Shown here one piece after another: positions 56,189-64,000 of a stretch of 64,000 bases of DNA. The stretch's first letter is position 1, and each line of letters opens with the position of its first letter. The notes below the pieces were generated by a model, which was not told the DNA's origin, made no database searches, and saw only the letters and a program-made list of their open reading frames with translations. The stretch comes from Dehalococcoidia bacterium (lineage in GTDB: Bacteria > Chloroflexota > Dehalococcoidia > CAUJGQ01): the NCBI GenBank assembly GCA_035310145.1, contig DATGEL010000093.1, positions 1 to 64,000 on the forward strand, read 5' to 3'. The position numbers and the translations under genes were made by a program.

Positions 56189-57208
56189 CTACTCGCGCAT
56201 CTCCTGCGCCGCCAGCACTTCGGGATTCACCATCGTCTCGGGCACACGGCCGCTGACGGCGGCGACGAGGTTGCGGCCGGCCAGCTCGGCCATCGCCTGC
56301 CGTGTCTCGATCGTGCCGCTCGCCATGTGCGGCGCCACCAGCAGGTTGGGCGCGGTCAGCAGCGGATCGTCCGCGGGCAGCGGCTCGACCTCGAAGACGT
56401 CCAATGCCGCGCCGGCGATCTGCCCCTCGTGCAGGGCGGCGGCGAGGTCCGCCTGGTTCACCACCGGCCCGCGCGAGGTGTTGATGAAGAAGGCGCTCGG
56501 CTTCATCAGCTCGAACTCGCGGCGGCCGATGTGGCGGCGGGTTGTCTCGTCCAGGAAGACGTGGACCGAAAGGAAGTCCGCCTCGCGCAGCACCTCGTCG
56601 CGCTCGGCGTAGCTGGCGAGCCCTTCGTCCTCGGCCTTCGGGTCACGGATCGGGTCGTAGTAGACCACGCGCAGGCCGAAGCCGCTGGCACGCCGCGCCA
56701 CGGCGTGGCCGATGCGCCCAAAGCCGAGGATGCCGAGCGTCTTGTGCTTCATATCGGTGCCGATCGTCATCGGCTGGCCGCCGGCCCAGCGGCCCTCGCG
56801 CACGTGCGCCTGGCCCTCGATCAGGCGCCGCGCCAGGGAGAGCATCAGCAGATAGGTCTCGTCGGCCACCGCGTCGCTGAGCACTCCGGGCGTATTGCAG
56901 ACCAGCAACCCGTGCGCCGTCGCGAAGGGAATGTCCACGTTGTCGTAGCCAACGCCGAAGTTGCTCACGACCCTGAGCTGCGGGTTGGCGAGGATCAGCT
57001 CGTGGTCGAGCTTCACCTGGTTCGACGTGAGCAGACCGACGACGCCGGGCAGCACCCGCGCCAGCTCCTCGCGCGGCACACGCCCTTTGCCCGTCCAGCG
57101 CTGCACATTGCAGGCCGCCTCGACCGCCGCGAGAACGTGATCGTGAATCGGCGTGGCGACGTAGACCGCGGGGCGCGCCGCCGGGTCGCCTTGCTGATCT
57201 GCACTCAT
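56189..57208 (-). CDS. D-isomer-specific 2-hydroxyacid dehydrogenase (glyoxylate/hydroxypyruvate-reductase-like)
   Basis: 339 residues. NAD-binding motif LGILGFGRIGHAVARRA, SNFGVGYDNVDIPFAT, NTSRGPVVNQADLAAAL with the catalytic arginine, GAALDVFEVEPLPADDPL with the glutamate, and VAPHMASGT with the histidine. Reduces 2-oxoacids such as glyoxylate. ATG 57208 follows AAGGAG. Convergent with the DinB gene and divergent from the small gene at 57389. Confidence 0.93.
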   Translation of the reverse strand: MSADQQGDPAARPAVYVATPIHDHVLAAVEAACNVQRWTGKGRVPREELARVLPGVVGLLTSNQVKLDHELILANPQLRVVSNFGVGYDNVDIPFATAHGLLVCNTPGVLSDAVADETYLLMLSLARRLIEGQAHVREGRWAGGQPMTIGTDMKHKTLGILGFGRIGHAVARRASGFGLRVVYYDPIRDPKAEDEGLASYAERDEVLREADFLSVHVFLDETTRRHIGRREFELMKPSAFFINTSRGPVVNQADLAAALHEGQIAGAALDVFEVEPLPADDPLLTAPNLLVAPHMASGTIETRQAMAELAGRNLVAAVSGRVPETMVNPEVLAAQEMRE

Positions 57209-57388
57209 GGCCGCTCCTTCGCACGACTGCATCGCGCTTCTCTTCGGCGCCGAGCATGGCACAGCGCCGCGCAACATGCACCGGGCCGGCGCGGCTGGCG
57301 CAAGCGACGGTGCGCCCCTAGCATAACGGTGAAGGCAACGCCGCGGCGCCCGGGCGTCGGGCCTCGCGGCAGATACGGAGTCAGCCCG

Positions 57389-57610
57389 ATGGGACGTGAG
57401 CAGCTCGAAGCGCTCGTCACGGTCTTGCAGCAGCAACTAGCCGCCGGCACGCAGACGGTCGCGACCGGCACCTGGGATATCCGTTACGACAAAGACCGCA
57501 AGGCCTTCTACTTCGACAAGTGCGAGTTCGGCGGCTACTGCGAGGAACGTCCGGCCGTGATCAGCGTCACGGGTGAGGTGCTTGACCCGGGTGGCCCGTT
57601 GCTCGGCTGA
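57389..57610 (+). CDS. Small conserved-looking hypothetical protein
   Basis: 73 residues from ATG 57389 with GGAGT upstream. Composition is balanced (VTVLQQQLAAGTQTVATGTWDIRYDKDRK, FDKCEFGGYCEERP) and soluble; two cysteines are separated by five residues. Third-position GC is high, like neighbouring genes, which supports coding. I do not recognise a family and no operon link is evident. Confidence 0.6.
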   Translation: MGREQLEALVTVLQQQLAAGTQTVATGTWDIRYDKDRKAFYFDKCEFGGYCEERPAVISVTGEVLDPGGPLLG

Positions 57611-57861
57611 CCAAGACGACGGTGAATCGTCATAAGACGCGAACGCGAGCATTTACGAGCCAGCGGGCGGACGGACGAGATTTCCTACGGCCCTGGCGGC
57701 CGGTATCGCTGAGACGGCGCTGACACACCCCCTGGCACGGCTTGACGTTCTGTTAGGGAATAACAGTACGATGCGGGCGTCATAACACCGTCCCGTCAGC
57801 TTCCTGACGCGCGGGTTCATCACGTCGGCTCCGCAGATCGGGCTCGCGGTGAGGCAGGGCC

Positions 57862-58086
57862 ATGCCCGCGTTGATCGTGCTCTTTGCCCTGGCGGGATTC
57901 GCACCCTTCAGCATCTTGATCGTGAGCACGGCGCGCGGCGCGATACGACGGCTGCGCGAACCCCGCGGCGCCGGGGGCTCTGCTGCCATCTCGCAGTTGA
58001 TGCTCGCGCTGCTTTCGGCGATCGACACCGGCTTCGTCGCGCTGGCGCTGCGCTCCGCTGTCCTCCCGCTGCATCCACCGGGCTGA
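57862..58086 (+). CDS. Small membrane protein, hypothetical
   Basis: 74 residues from ATG 57862, preceded by GAGGCAGG. An N-terminal hydrophobic helix (LIVLFALAGFAPFSILIVST) is followed by a basic loop and a second hydrophobic stretch (LMLALLSAIDTGFVALAL). TTGACG (57742) and TACGAT (about 57766) form a possible promoter with a 19-base spacer. Family unknown. Confidence 0.5.
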   Translation: MPALIVLFALAGFAPFSILIVSTARGAIRRLREPRGAGGSAAISQLMLALLSAIDTGFVALALRSAVLPLHPPG

Positions 58087-58154
58087 TCGGCGGCCACGCT
58101 GCGCGGCGTGGCCGGCTCGCGGCGCGCTTCCACGAGACACGCGGGGGTACGAAG

Positions 58155-58346
58155 GTGAGCTACAGCGTCGTGCGTCGCCAGGGAATCACCGAGACGATCA
58201 CCTGCCAGCTCGAAGCCGAGTCCGCGGTGCAACTGCTCAAGGACTGGGCGCGGGTCTACCCTCAGCAATTCCTGCTGATCCGCGACGACGCCGGCCTCGC
58301 CGTCGCCTTCCGCCGGCCGGGCGCGCAGCCCGCGCTGGCGGGCTGA
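58155..58346 (+). CDS. Small hypothetical protein upstream of the BtuF-like gene
   Basis: 63 residues from GTG 58155: SYSVVRRQGITETITCQLEAES followed by a short alpha-helical part and LIRDDAGLAVAFRRPG. The stop at 58346 is three bases before the next gene's GTG, so the two are translationally coupled. No family recognised. Confidence 0.55.
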   Translation: MSYSVVRRQGITETITCQLEAESAVQLLKDWARVYPQQFLLIRDDAGLAVAFRRPGAQPALAG

Positions 58347-58349
58347 GGC

Positions 58350-59270
58350 GTGCGCATCTGCTCATTGCTGCCCTCGGCCACCGAGATTGTCTGCGCACTC
58401 GGCCTCGAAGGCTCGCTGGTCGGCGTCACGCACGAGTGCGACTTTCCGGCTGCGGTCCGCTCCTTGCCCCGCGTCACCCGCAGCGCGATCGAGAGCGACG
58501 GGCTCAGCAGCAGCCGCATCGACGCGCTCGTCGCCGCGCGCGTGCACGACCATCGCGGACTCTATGCACTCGACCGCGATCTGCTCGAACGGCTGAACCC
58601 GGACCTGATCCTCACCCAGGAACTGTGCGACGTCTGCGCCGTCTCCTACGCCGAGGTGCAGGAGGCCGTGCGCGCCCTGTTCGGCGAGCGCAGCGTGCTC
58701 TCTTTGGAGCCGACCCGCCTGGACGAAGTCTTCGCGAGCATCGAGCGCGTCGGCACCGTAACGGGACGCGAGCGCGACGCCGCACACCTGACGGGGTGGC
58801 TGCGTGCGGAGCGAGATCGGATCGCCGGCTTGCTCACCGGGATCGCAGAGCGGCCGCGCGTCGCCTGCATCGAATGGCTGGACCCGCCCTGGGTCGGCGG
58901 CCACTGGGTGCCGGAGATGGTGGCGCTGGCCGGCGGCACCGACGCGCTGGGCGAGGCCGGTTCGCCATCCGTGCGTACGAGCTGGGAGCAGGTCGCCGCC
59001 GCGCGGCCCAATGTGATCGTAGTCATGCCCTGCGGCTTCGGCGTAGAGCGGATCCTGCGTGAGATCGCCACGCTTGACCTGCCGCCGACGTGGCACGATC
59101 TGCCGGCGGTGCGCGCCGGGCGCGTCTACGCCGTGGACGCCAACAGCTACTTCAGCCGGCCAGGTCCGCGCCTGGTCGATGGCCTGCGCCTGCTAGCTGG
59201 CCTGCTGCATGCGGAGCGCCTGCCGCTCTCCGCCGATCCGAATCGCTGGCGGGCCGTTGAGGCCGGCTGA
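58350..59270 (+). CDS. Cobalamin-binding (BtuF-like) periplasmic-binding-fold protein
   Basis: 306 residues. MRICSLLPSATEIVCALGLEGSLVGVTHECDFP, LNPDLILTQELCDVCAVSY and PNVIVVMPCGFGVERI are diagnostic of the BtuF/HemT-like cobalamin-binding proteins. There is no signal peptide, unlike classical BtuF, so it may be a cytoplasmic corrinoid-handling protein; no BtuCD genes are nearby. GTG 58350 starts three bases after the previous stop. Confidence 0.9.
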   Translation: MRICSLLPSATEIVCALGLEGSLVGVTHECDFPAAVRSLPRVTRSAIESDGLSSSRIDALVAARVHDHRGLYALDRDLLERLNPDLILTQELCDVCAVSYAEVQEAVRALFGERSVLSLEPTRLDEVFASIERVGTVTGRERDAAHLTGWLRAERDRIAGLLTGIAERPRVACIEWLDPPWVGGHWVPEMVALAGGTDALGEAGSPSVRTSWEQVAAARPNVIVVMPCGFGVERILREIATLDLPPTWHDLPAVRAGRVYAVDANSYFSRPGPRLVDGLRLLAGLLHAERLPLSADPNRWRAVEAG

Positions 59271-59297
59271 GCGGCGGCGTGGCGCGGTGCGCCCGGT

Positions 59298-59993
59298 TTA
59301 GTCTGGCCCCGCCAGATCCGAGTCCGACGCATCGCCGGCGACGCGCCGCAGTCCGGACCACGAGAGACCGGGCAACGACCAGTAGACGGCGATCGCGATC
59401 ATGAACACCACGCTCGCCACGGCATTGACGACCGCGACCGCGACCGCTGCGGCGTAGACGGGCGGCCCGACGGCGTTTCGTCGGCTCAAGCGCGCCACGG
59501 CGGCCTCGTCCAGGTCCGAGTGCAGCAGGCGGTGACGCCAGGCCGCGTACCGCCAGACGAGATTCCAGAAGAGCGAGATCAGCACAAAGGTGCCGCAGTA
59601 GAGCACGGCAGCCAGTCGTTCCTCTCGGTGGCCAATGTATTCGGAGAGCAGCGAGGTCGTGAACGGCACCACGGTCACCGCCATCAGCAGCAGGCCGTTG
59701 AAGAAGAGCAGGCCGTGATCGACGCGGGCGATGCGGCGGAACATCTGGTGGTGGTTCACCCACATGATCAGGATGGAGAGAAAGCTGCCGGCATAGCCCA
59801 GGTACGCCGGCCACTGATCCAGCAGGGCCGGCCCCAATCGCCTGGCGCCCTCGCCCGCGGGCGGCACCTTCAGATCGAGCACCAGCAGTGTGATCGCGAC
59901 CGCGAAGACGCCGTCGCTGAACGCCTCCAGCCGCCCCGTCTCGCGTTCGCCCTCGCTTGCCGAACCGCCGCTCGACACGGCTTGCTCGCCCAA
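59298..59993 (-). CDS. TMEM175-family membrane protein (potassium-channel-like)
   Basis: 231 residues. The signature RLEAFSDGVFAVAITLLVLDLKVP (FSD motif) is intact, and about six transmembrane helices follow (for example YAGSFLSILIMWVNHHQMF and FFNGLLLMAVTVVPFTTSLL). Bacterial TMEM175 proteins conduct K+. The TTG at 59993 lies two bases after the TGA of the enoyl-CoA hydratase; GTG 59978 is the alternative. Translational coupling with an enoyl-CoA hydratase is likely positional rather than functional. Confidence 0.87.
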   Translation of the reverse strand: MGEQAVSSGGSASEGERETGRLEAFSDGVFAVAITLLVLDLKVPPAGEGARRLGPALLDQWPAYLGYAGSFLSILIMWVNHHQMFRRIARVDHGLLFFNGLLLMAVTVVPFTTSLLSEYIGHREERLAAVLYCGTFVLISLFWNLVWRYAAWRHRLLHSDLDEAAVARLSRRNAVGPPVYAAAVAVAVVNAVASVVFMIAIAVYWSLPGLSWSGLRRVAGDASDSDLAGPD

Positions 59994-59995
59994 TC

Positions 59996-60817
59996 TCAGC
60001 GCCCGTGGAACACCGGTTGGCGCTTCTCCATAAAGGCGCGTACCGATTCCCGGTGATCCTCGGTGCGGCCCGCCACGAGCACGGTGCTCGCCACCACTTC
60101 GTTCGCGGCTTCCAGGTCCAGCGTCTCCGTCACGCGCCAGCTCATCTTGGCGACCTTGTTGCTGATCGGCGCCGCCGCCGCGATCTCCTCGGCAAGCGCC
60201 AGCGTCTTCGCTTCCAGCTCCTCGGCCGGATGGACCGCGTTCAGCCCGCCGGCCCGCAGCAACTCCTGGGCAGAGACGAAGCGAGCGGTGTACAGCATCT
60301 CTGCTGTCAGCCGGCGGCCGATCATGCGCGGAATCAACCACATGCCGCCCAGATCGGGGATCAGCGCCCGGCGCATGTAGGCGATCATGAAGCGGGCTTC
60401 GCTGGAGGCGAGTGCCAGGTCGGTGGCGCAGACCAGGTCGAAGCCGGCGCCGACGGCCACGCCGTTCACCATGGCGATCGTCGGGATCTCCAGGCGGTAA
60501 ATGGCGTGCATCATCGCCTGGCCGTGACGGCGCAGGCTCTGGCGGCTCGCTTCGAGGCTTTGGGCGCGCGGCTCGCCGCCGGCCGCATCGCCCTGGCGCG
60601 CCGCCATGTTGCCGACGTCCGCGCCCGCGCAGAAGGCGCGTCCGGCGCCGGTGACGATCAGGCAGCGCGCCTCCGTGTCGGCATCGATCGCGCGGCAGGC
60701 GTCGAGCACCTCGAGTTGCAGCTCGGGCGTCATGGCGTTGAGCCGCTCCGGGCGGTTCAGGGTGATGCGATGGATGTGACTGCCGATCCGTTCGTGCAGT
60801 ATCGTGTTGTAGGCCAT
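59996..60817 (-). CDS. Enoyl-CoA hydratase family protein
   Basis: 273 residues. HIHRITLNRPERLNAMTP, CLIVTGAGRAFCAGADVGNMAARQ, IPTIAMVNGVAVGAGFDLVCATDLALAS and ARFMIAYMRRALIPDLGGMWLIPRMIG give the complete crotonase pattern; the segment RALIPDLGG lies where the second catalytic glutamate normally sits, so the reaction may differ from classical hydration. ATG 60817 follows GGAGCGGGAAG. Followed directly by the TMEM175 gene. Confidence 0.9.
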   Translation of the reverse strand: MAYNTILHERIGSHIHRITLNRPERLNAMTPELQLEVLDACRAIDADTEARCLIVTGAGRAFCAGADVGNMAARQGDAAGGEPRAQSLEASRQSLRRHGQAMMHAIYRLEIPTIAMVNGVAVGAGFDLVCATDLALASSEARFMIAYMRRALIPDLGGMWLIPRMIGRRLTAEMLYTARFVSAQELLRAGGLNAVHPAEELEAKTLALAEEIAAAAPISNKVAKMSWRVTETLDLEAANEVVASTVLVAGRTEDHRESVRAFMEKRQPVFHGR

Positions 60818-60878
60818 CTTCCCGCTCCGGCGACCCGCGCAGGCGGCGCGGCAGGCGCCGGGTGGAGTGTAGCACGCA

Positions 60879-61085
60879 ATGCCCGAGCCCTCGCCAGCCA
60901 AACGGGCGGAGCCCGCACCCGACCGTTGTGCCGAGTGCGGCGCCGACGTGGCGCTGGCCGCGGCGCTCGTCTATCACGGCCTGGTCTACCACCCAGCCTG
61001 CGCCAGCGGCGTGCGCCCACGCGCGGCGGCGCCCGAGCGCTGGCCGTTCGGCGTACCCGAGTTCAACTGCACGGGAGACCTCTGA
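60879..61085 (+). CDS. Small zinc-finger-like protein
   Basis: 68 residues: RCAECGADVALAAALVYHGLVYHPACASG suggests one treble-clef-like zinc site (C-x2-C ... H-x2-C). Its TGA stop overlaps the next gene's ATG by one base (TGATG), so the two are translationally coupled. No recognised family; presumably an accessory to the acetyltransferase that follows. Confidence 0.6.
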   Translation: MPEPSPAKRAEPAPDRCAECGADVALAAALVYHGLVYHPACASGVRPRAAAPERWPFGVPEFNCTGDL

Positions 61086-62293
61086 TGCCCGCCACCACCG
61101 CGACCACCGAGATCCGCCCGGCCACGCCCGACGAGATGCCGCGCCTCGCCCAGGTCGTCAGCCTCTCGCTCGCCTTGCCGGCGCAGCAGTTCGCCGCGCT
61201 GCGCCCCGAGTGGACGCTGTGCGCCTTCGAGAACGATCAACTCGCCACGGCCTACGCCGCCTGGCCGTTCACGATGCGCATGAACGGCAAACCGATGAAG
61301 GTCGCCGGCGTCACCACCGTGAGCACGCACCCGACCCATCGCCGGCGCGGCAACCTGCGCGCGATCATGGAGACGGACTTCCGCCGCCGCCATGAGCAGG
61401 GCGAGCCGGTCGCGGCACTCTACGCTTCGCTGGCCGCGATCTACCAGCGCTACGGCTACGCGATCGTGACCACGCACCACAGCTACGCGATTGAACCGCG
61501 CTACCTGCAGTTCACCCGGCCGAGTGAGATTCCTGGCGAGCTGCGCGAGTCATCGCCTGCCGAGCTGCCCACGCTGATTGACGTGTACCGCCGCTTCCGC
61601 GAACAGCGCACGGCCTACCTGCACCGCGGCGCGGCGATGTGGCAGGTCAGCGCCCTCGGCCCGCCCGCCGAGGGAGAAACCGTCTCCGTCGTGCTGTACG
61701 AGGAGCGCGGCGTACCGCAAGGCTACGTCGTCTACGCCACGGCACAGGGCCCGGCGGACGGCAACCGGCCGAGCCAGCGCCTGCAACTGCGCGACCTGTG
61801 CTGGCTCAACCCGGCCGCCTACCGCGCCTGCTGGGAGCATCTCTCGCGCTTCGACCTGGTGCGCCAGATCAGCTGGCCGAATGTACCCGCCGACGATCCG
61901 TTGCCGCACCTGCTGCTGGAGCCGCGCATGCTGCACGCCGCCTCGCGCGACGGCATCCTCGCCCGCATCATCGACATCGACCGCGCCTTTGCGGGCCGCG
62001 GCTATCAGCACAGCGGCCGCTTGAGCTTCGCCGCCACCGACTCGCTCTGCCCCTGGAACGAGGGCACCTGGACGCTCGAAGTTGACGGCGCGGACGCGAG
62101 CGTGCGCCGCGGCGGCGGGACGGCACTGTTCAGCGCGCCGATCGACACGCTCTCCATGCTGCTCTTCGGCCAGCTCAGCGCGACCGAGGCCTGGCGCATG
62201 GGCCGGCTCGACTGCCCGGACCCGGACGCGCTGGCGGGCGCCGATCGCCTGCTCAGCACAGCCTATCGCCCGTTCTGTGCCGATCACTTCTGA
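61085..62293 (+). CDS. GNAT N-acetyltransferase, Eis-like with sterol-carrier-like C-terminus
   Basis: 402 residues. N-terminal GNAT domain: IRPATPDEMPRLAQVVSLSL and the acetyl-CoA-binding VTTVSTHPTHRRRGNLRAIM (R/Q-x2-G-x-G/N). A second GNAT-like region (GVPQGYVVYATAQGP) and a C-terminal SCP2-like domain (WNEGTWTLEVDGADASVRRGGGTALF) complete the Eis layout. Eis enzymes acetylate amines and some cause aminoglycoside resistance. ATG 61085 overlaps the upstream gene by one base. Confidence 0.88.
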   Translation: MPATTATTEIRPATPDEMPRLAQVVSLSLALPAQQFAALRPEWTLCAFENDQLATAYAAWPFTMRMNGKPMKVAGVTTVSTHPTHRRRGNLRAIMETDFRRRHEQGEPVAALYASLAAIYQRYGYAIVTTHHSYAIEPRYLQFTRPSEIPGELRESSPAELPTLIDVYRRFREQRTAYLHRGAAMWQVSALGPPAEGETVSVVLYEERGVPQGYVVYATAQGPADGNRPSQRLQLRDLCWLNPAAYRACWEHLSRFDLVRQISWPNVPADDPLPHLLLEPRMLHAASRDGILARIIDIDRAFAGRGYQHSGRLSFAATDSLCPWNEGTWTLEVDGADASVRRGGGTALFSAPIDTLSMLLFGQLSATEAWRMGRLDCPDPDALAGADRLLSTAYRPFCADHF

Positions 62294-62336
62294 GCACGGC
62301 CGAGGCACGGCTGCCCGCGGGGAAGGCGAGCCGCTG

Positions 62337-63704
62337 GTGCTCGCCATCGACCTGGGCACCACCGCGGTGAAGACGGCGCTGGTTACCGCGGATGGTCGCG
62401 TGATCTCCGGGACGCGGCGTCTGCTGAAGGGCGCGCAGGCAGCAGGTTGGTGGCGAACTTCGCTTGCGGCCGCACGAAGGACGCTGAACGGCGTGCAGCC
62501 GGAGCGTGTGGCCGCGCTTGCGCTTTCCGGCCGCGGCGGCGCCACCGTGCTCTGCGATGCAGCCGGCCGCGCGCTCACACCCATGCTTACCGGTATGCCG
62601 CCGGCAGCGTACGCGCCGGCGGCGCCGGCGCGCCTGCGGCCGATAGCCTGGCGCAGCGAGTGTGCGATCGCCGACACCCCGTCACTGCGGCGGCGGGTGC
62701 GCTGGACGTTGGCGGCGAAGGACTTCATGCTGCTCAAGCTCAGCGGCACGGCGGCGACCGATCCAGCGTCCGGCCCCGACGCCCTCGCGTGGCCGGCGAT
62801 CGACGGAGCGTGCGCCTTCATGTCTGACTGGTTGCCGGCGGTACGGCTGCCGTGGGAAACGGCAGGTGTACTGCGCGCAGAGCCGGCGGCCGCATTGGGG
62901 TTGCCGGCGGGCCTGCCCGTGGCGATCGGGCTGCACGACGGCGTCGCGGCGCAGGCGGGCGCCGGCGCCCTGCGTCCGGAAGAAGGCGCGTTGACGCTGG
63001 GTACGCACCTCGTGTTGCGCGTGGTGCGCGATCACGCGCCGCCGGCGGCCCGGCGCTACCGCTTCTACGACCTGTGGGGTGAGCGGGACGGCCGCGGCGT
63101 CTACGGCGGCAACGCCCGCCTGGGCGGGGCCGCCGTGAGCTGGGCCGCGCGCCTGCTTGGCAGCGGCGAACGCTCGCTGCCAGCGCTCGAAGGCGCCGCC
63201 GTCGCCGTGCCGCCAGGCAGCGCCGGCCCGCTCTTCCTGCCCTTCCTCGCCGGCATGGCGTATCCTCAGCGCCGGCCGGAGCTGCGCGCCGCCTGGCTGG
63301 GCCTGGAGACCACGCACAGCCGCGCCCAGCTCTTCCGCGCGGTGCTCGAAGGCACCGCCTGTGCCGTGCGGCAGATCGCCGAAGCGCTGGCCGAGAGCGG
63401 AGTTGCGCCGGTGCGCCTGACGCTGACCGGCGCCGGGGCCGGCAGTGCCCTCTGGCGACAAATCCTGGCGGATGCGCTGGTCCGGCCGCTGCACACGGGC
63501 GAGGCGCCCGGTTTTGAGGAGTGCGTAGGCGCCGCACGCTGCGCCTGGGTAGCGCTCGGTCGCTTCGCGTCGTTGGATGAGGCGGTCTCCTCGGCCCTGA
63601 CGCCGGCCACAGCCACTGAACCGAGCGCCTCGGGCAGCGCGGCGATGAGCGAGGTCTACCGGCGTTACCTTTGGGCAATCCAGCATGGTGGGACAGTCTC
63701 GTGA
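62337..63704 (+). CDS. FGGY-family carbohydrate kinase
   Basis: 455 residues from GTG 62337. ATP phosphate-1 motif VLAIDLGTTAVKT at the N-terminus, LALSGRGGATVLCDAAGRALTP, WTLAAKDFMLLKLSG, VAIGLHDGVAAQAGAGAL (catalytic aspartate and glycine loop), and the ATP-binding LTLTGAGAGSALWRQILADAL. Length is at the low end for the family. Phosphorylates a sugar or polyol, substrate unknown. The start is set by the motif; GGAAGG lies about 11 bases upstream. Confidence 0.88.
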   Translation: MLAIDLGTTAVKTALVTADGRVISGTRRLLKGAQAAGWWRTSLAAARRTLNGVQPERVAALALSGRGGATVLCDAAGRALTPMLTGMPPAAYAPAAPARLRPIAWRSECAIADTPSLRRRVRWTLAAKDFMLLKLSGTAATDPASGPDALAWPAIDGACAFMSDWLPAVRLPWETAGVLRAEPAAALGLPAGLPVAIGLHDGVAAQAGAGALRPEEGALTLGTHLVLRVVRDHAPPAARRYRFYDLWGERDGRGVYGGNARLGGAAVSWAARLLGSGERSLPALEGAAVAVPPGSAGPLFLPFLAGMAYPQRRPELRAAWLGLETTHSRAQLFRAVLEGTACAVRQIAEALAESGVAPVRLTLTGAGAGSALWRQILADALVRPLHTGEAPGFEECVGAARCAWVALGRFASLDEAVSSALTPATATEPSASGSAAMSEVYRRYLWAIQHGGTVS

Positions 63705-63729
63705 CCGGGGGCGGCGCTATGCCCGGTCA
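63700..63729 (+). terminator. Inverted repeat at the end of the FGGY kinase gene
   Basis: GTGACCGGG and CCCGGTCAC form a perfect 9-bp stem around a 12-base loop, including the gene's TGA. No T tract follows, so it may be a hairpin-type or Rho-associated terminator. Confidence 0.5.
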
Positions 63730-64000
63730 CCGAGCGTTGGCATCCCCGACTGCGTGCCGGCGTTTGCCGGCAGCCGGATTTTGCGCCCCTCACTTCCGGA
63801 GGGTTGAACTGACGCCGCAAGTGCTGGCCAGCGCGCGCGCCGTAGGCCCGTTCACACACCCTGTTCGAGCGCGGGCGCGGCTTCGCTCCGCCTTCCATGG
63901 TGAAAAACGGCGGAGACGGTGCGTTCATATCTTTGGACGAGCTGCGGACCGGACGGACGCCGCAGCCACGCGATCCGGCCACGTACAGATGGTTTCAAGA
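63730..64000. other. Intergenic end of window
   Basis: No gene recognised; open frames on both strands lack family features. The last bases repeat ACAGATGGTTTCAA from the inverted repeat at 52854-52874, suggesting another copy beginning at the edge. Confidence 0.4.

Noticed and set aside
63665-63982. A 105-codon minus-strand frame at the window end
   Set aside because: Overlaps the kinase stop hairpin, lacks a ribosome site and any motif.

Overview
The window is a high-GC chromosomal segment, roughly two-thirds G+C by eye, from an aerobic heterotrophic bacterium. Gene content fits an uncultured or little-studied Chloroflexota lineage: mixed CoA metabolism, a Gram-positive-type SOS box in front of an imuB/dnaE2 cassette, FHA/vWA/PP2C signalling, heptameric tandem repeats and many non-ATG starts. 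That placement is inference; no rRNA or ribosomal protein gene is present.

Layout. 1-13 kb: 5' part of an acyl-CoA dehydrogenase, an M19 dipeptidase, an AhpD-like protein, a CoA-transferase, two amidohydrolases, a Gfo/Idh/MocA oxidoreductase, a VOC protein and a PNPOx-like protein, then a DUF1800-DUF1501-NHL cluster. 13-20 kb: tRNA-Arg(CCG), two cyclophilins, a c-di-AMP (ydaO-type) riboswitch before a small CxxC protein, a phosphatase, an asparaginase-like Ntn hydrolase, an S41 protease and two paralogous alpha/beta hydrolases. 21-28 kb: a LexA-box-controlled mutagenesis cassette (imuB, DUF6504, phzF-like, dnaE2) crowded with heptamer tandem repeats and a C-rich palindromic element, some of them inside the reading frames. 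28-30 kb: a DUF4160/DUF2442-HTH toxin-antitoxin-like pair and a lower-GC gene split by an in-frame TGA.

30-45 kb: a ferredoxin-NADP reductase, an ABC-F ATPase, a Uma2 protein, and thioredoxin reductase divergent from a two-gene operon whose first gene is a UGSC-motif selenoprotein (TGA codon plus SECIS-like hairpin). Then a HAD phosphatase, an LLM monooxygenase, a nucleotidyltransferase, a small membrane protein behind a structured, terminator-bearing leader RNA of unknown class, a geranylgeranyl-reductase-like flavoprotein, a second S41 protease and an enoyl-CoA hydratase. 44-50 kb: a ParA/small-partner pair and a PP2C (with pseudokinase)-vWA-FHA signalling operon. 50-55 kb: a peptide ABC transporter (binding protein, small DUF1127-like protein, two permeases; no ATPases in the window). 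55-64 kb: a double DinB protein, a hydroxyacid dehydrogenase, small ORFs, a BtuF-like protein, a TMEM175 channel with an enoyl-CoA hydratase, an Eis-like acetyltransferase and an FGGY kinase.

Most notable: (1) the selenoprotein operon; (2) heptamer repeats inside imuB and dnaE2, where loss or gain of a unit would shift frame, raising the possibility of phase-variable mutagenesis; (3) two structured leader RNAs, one a recognisable c-di-AMP riboswitch with an unexpected target and one unassigned; (4) a zinc-ribbon/pseudokinase/PP2C fusion in an FHA-vWA operon.
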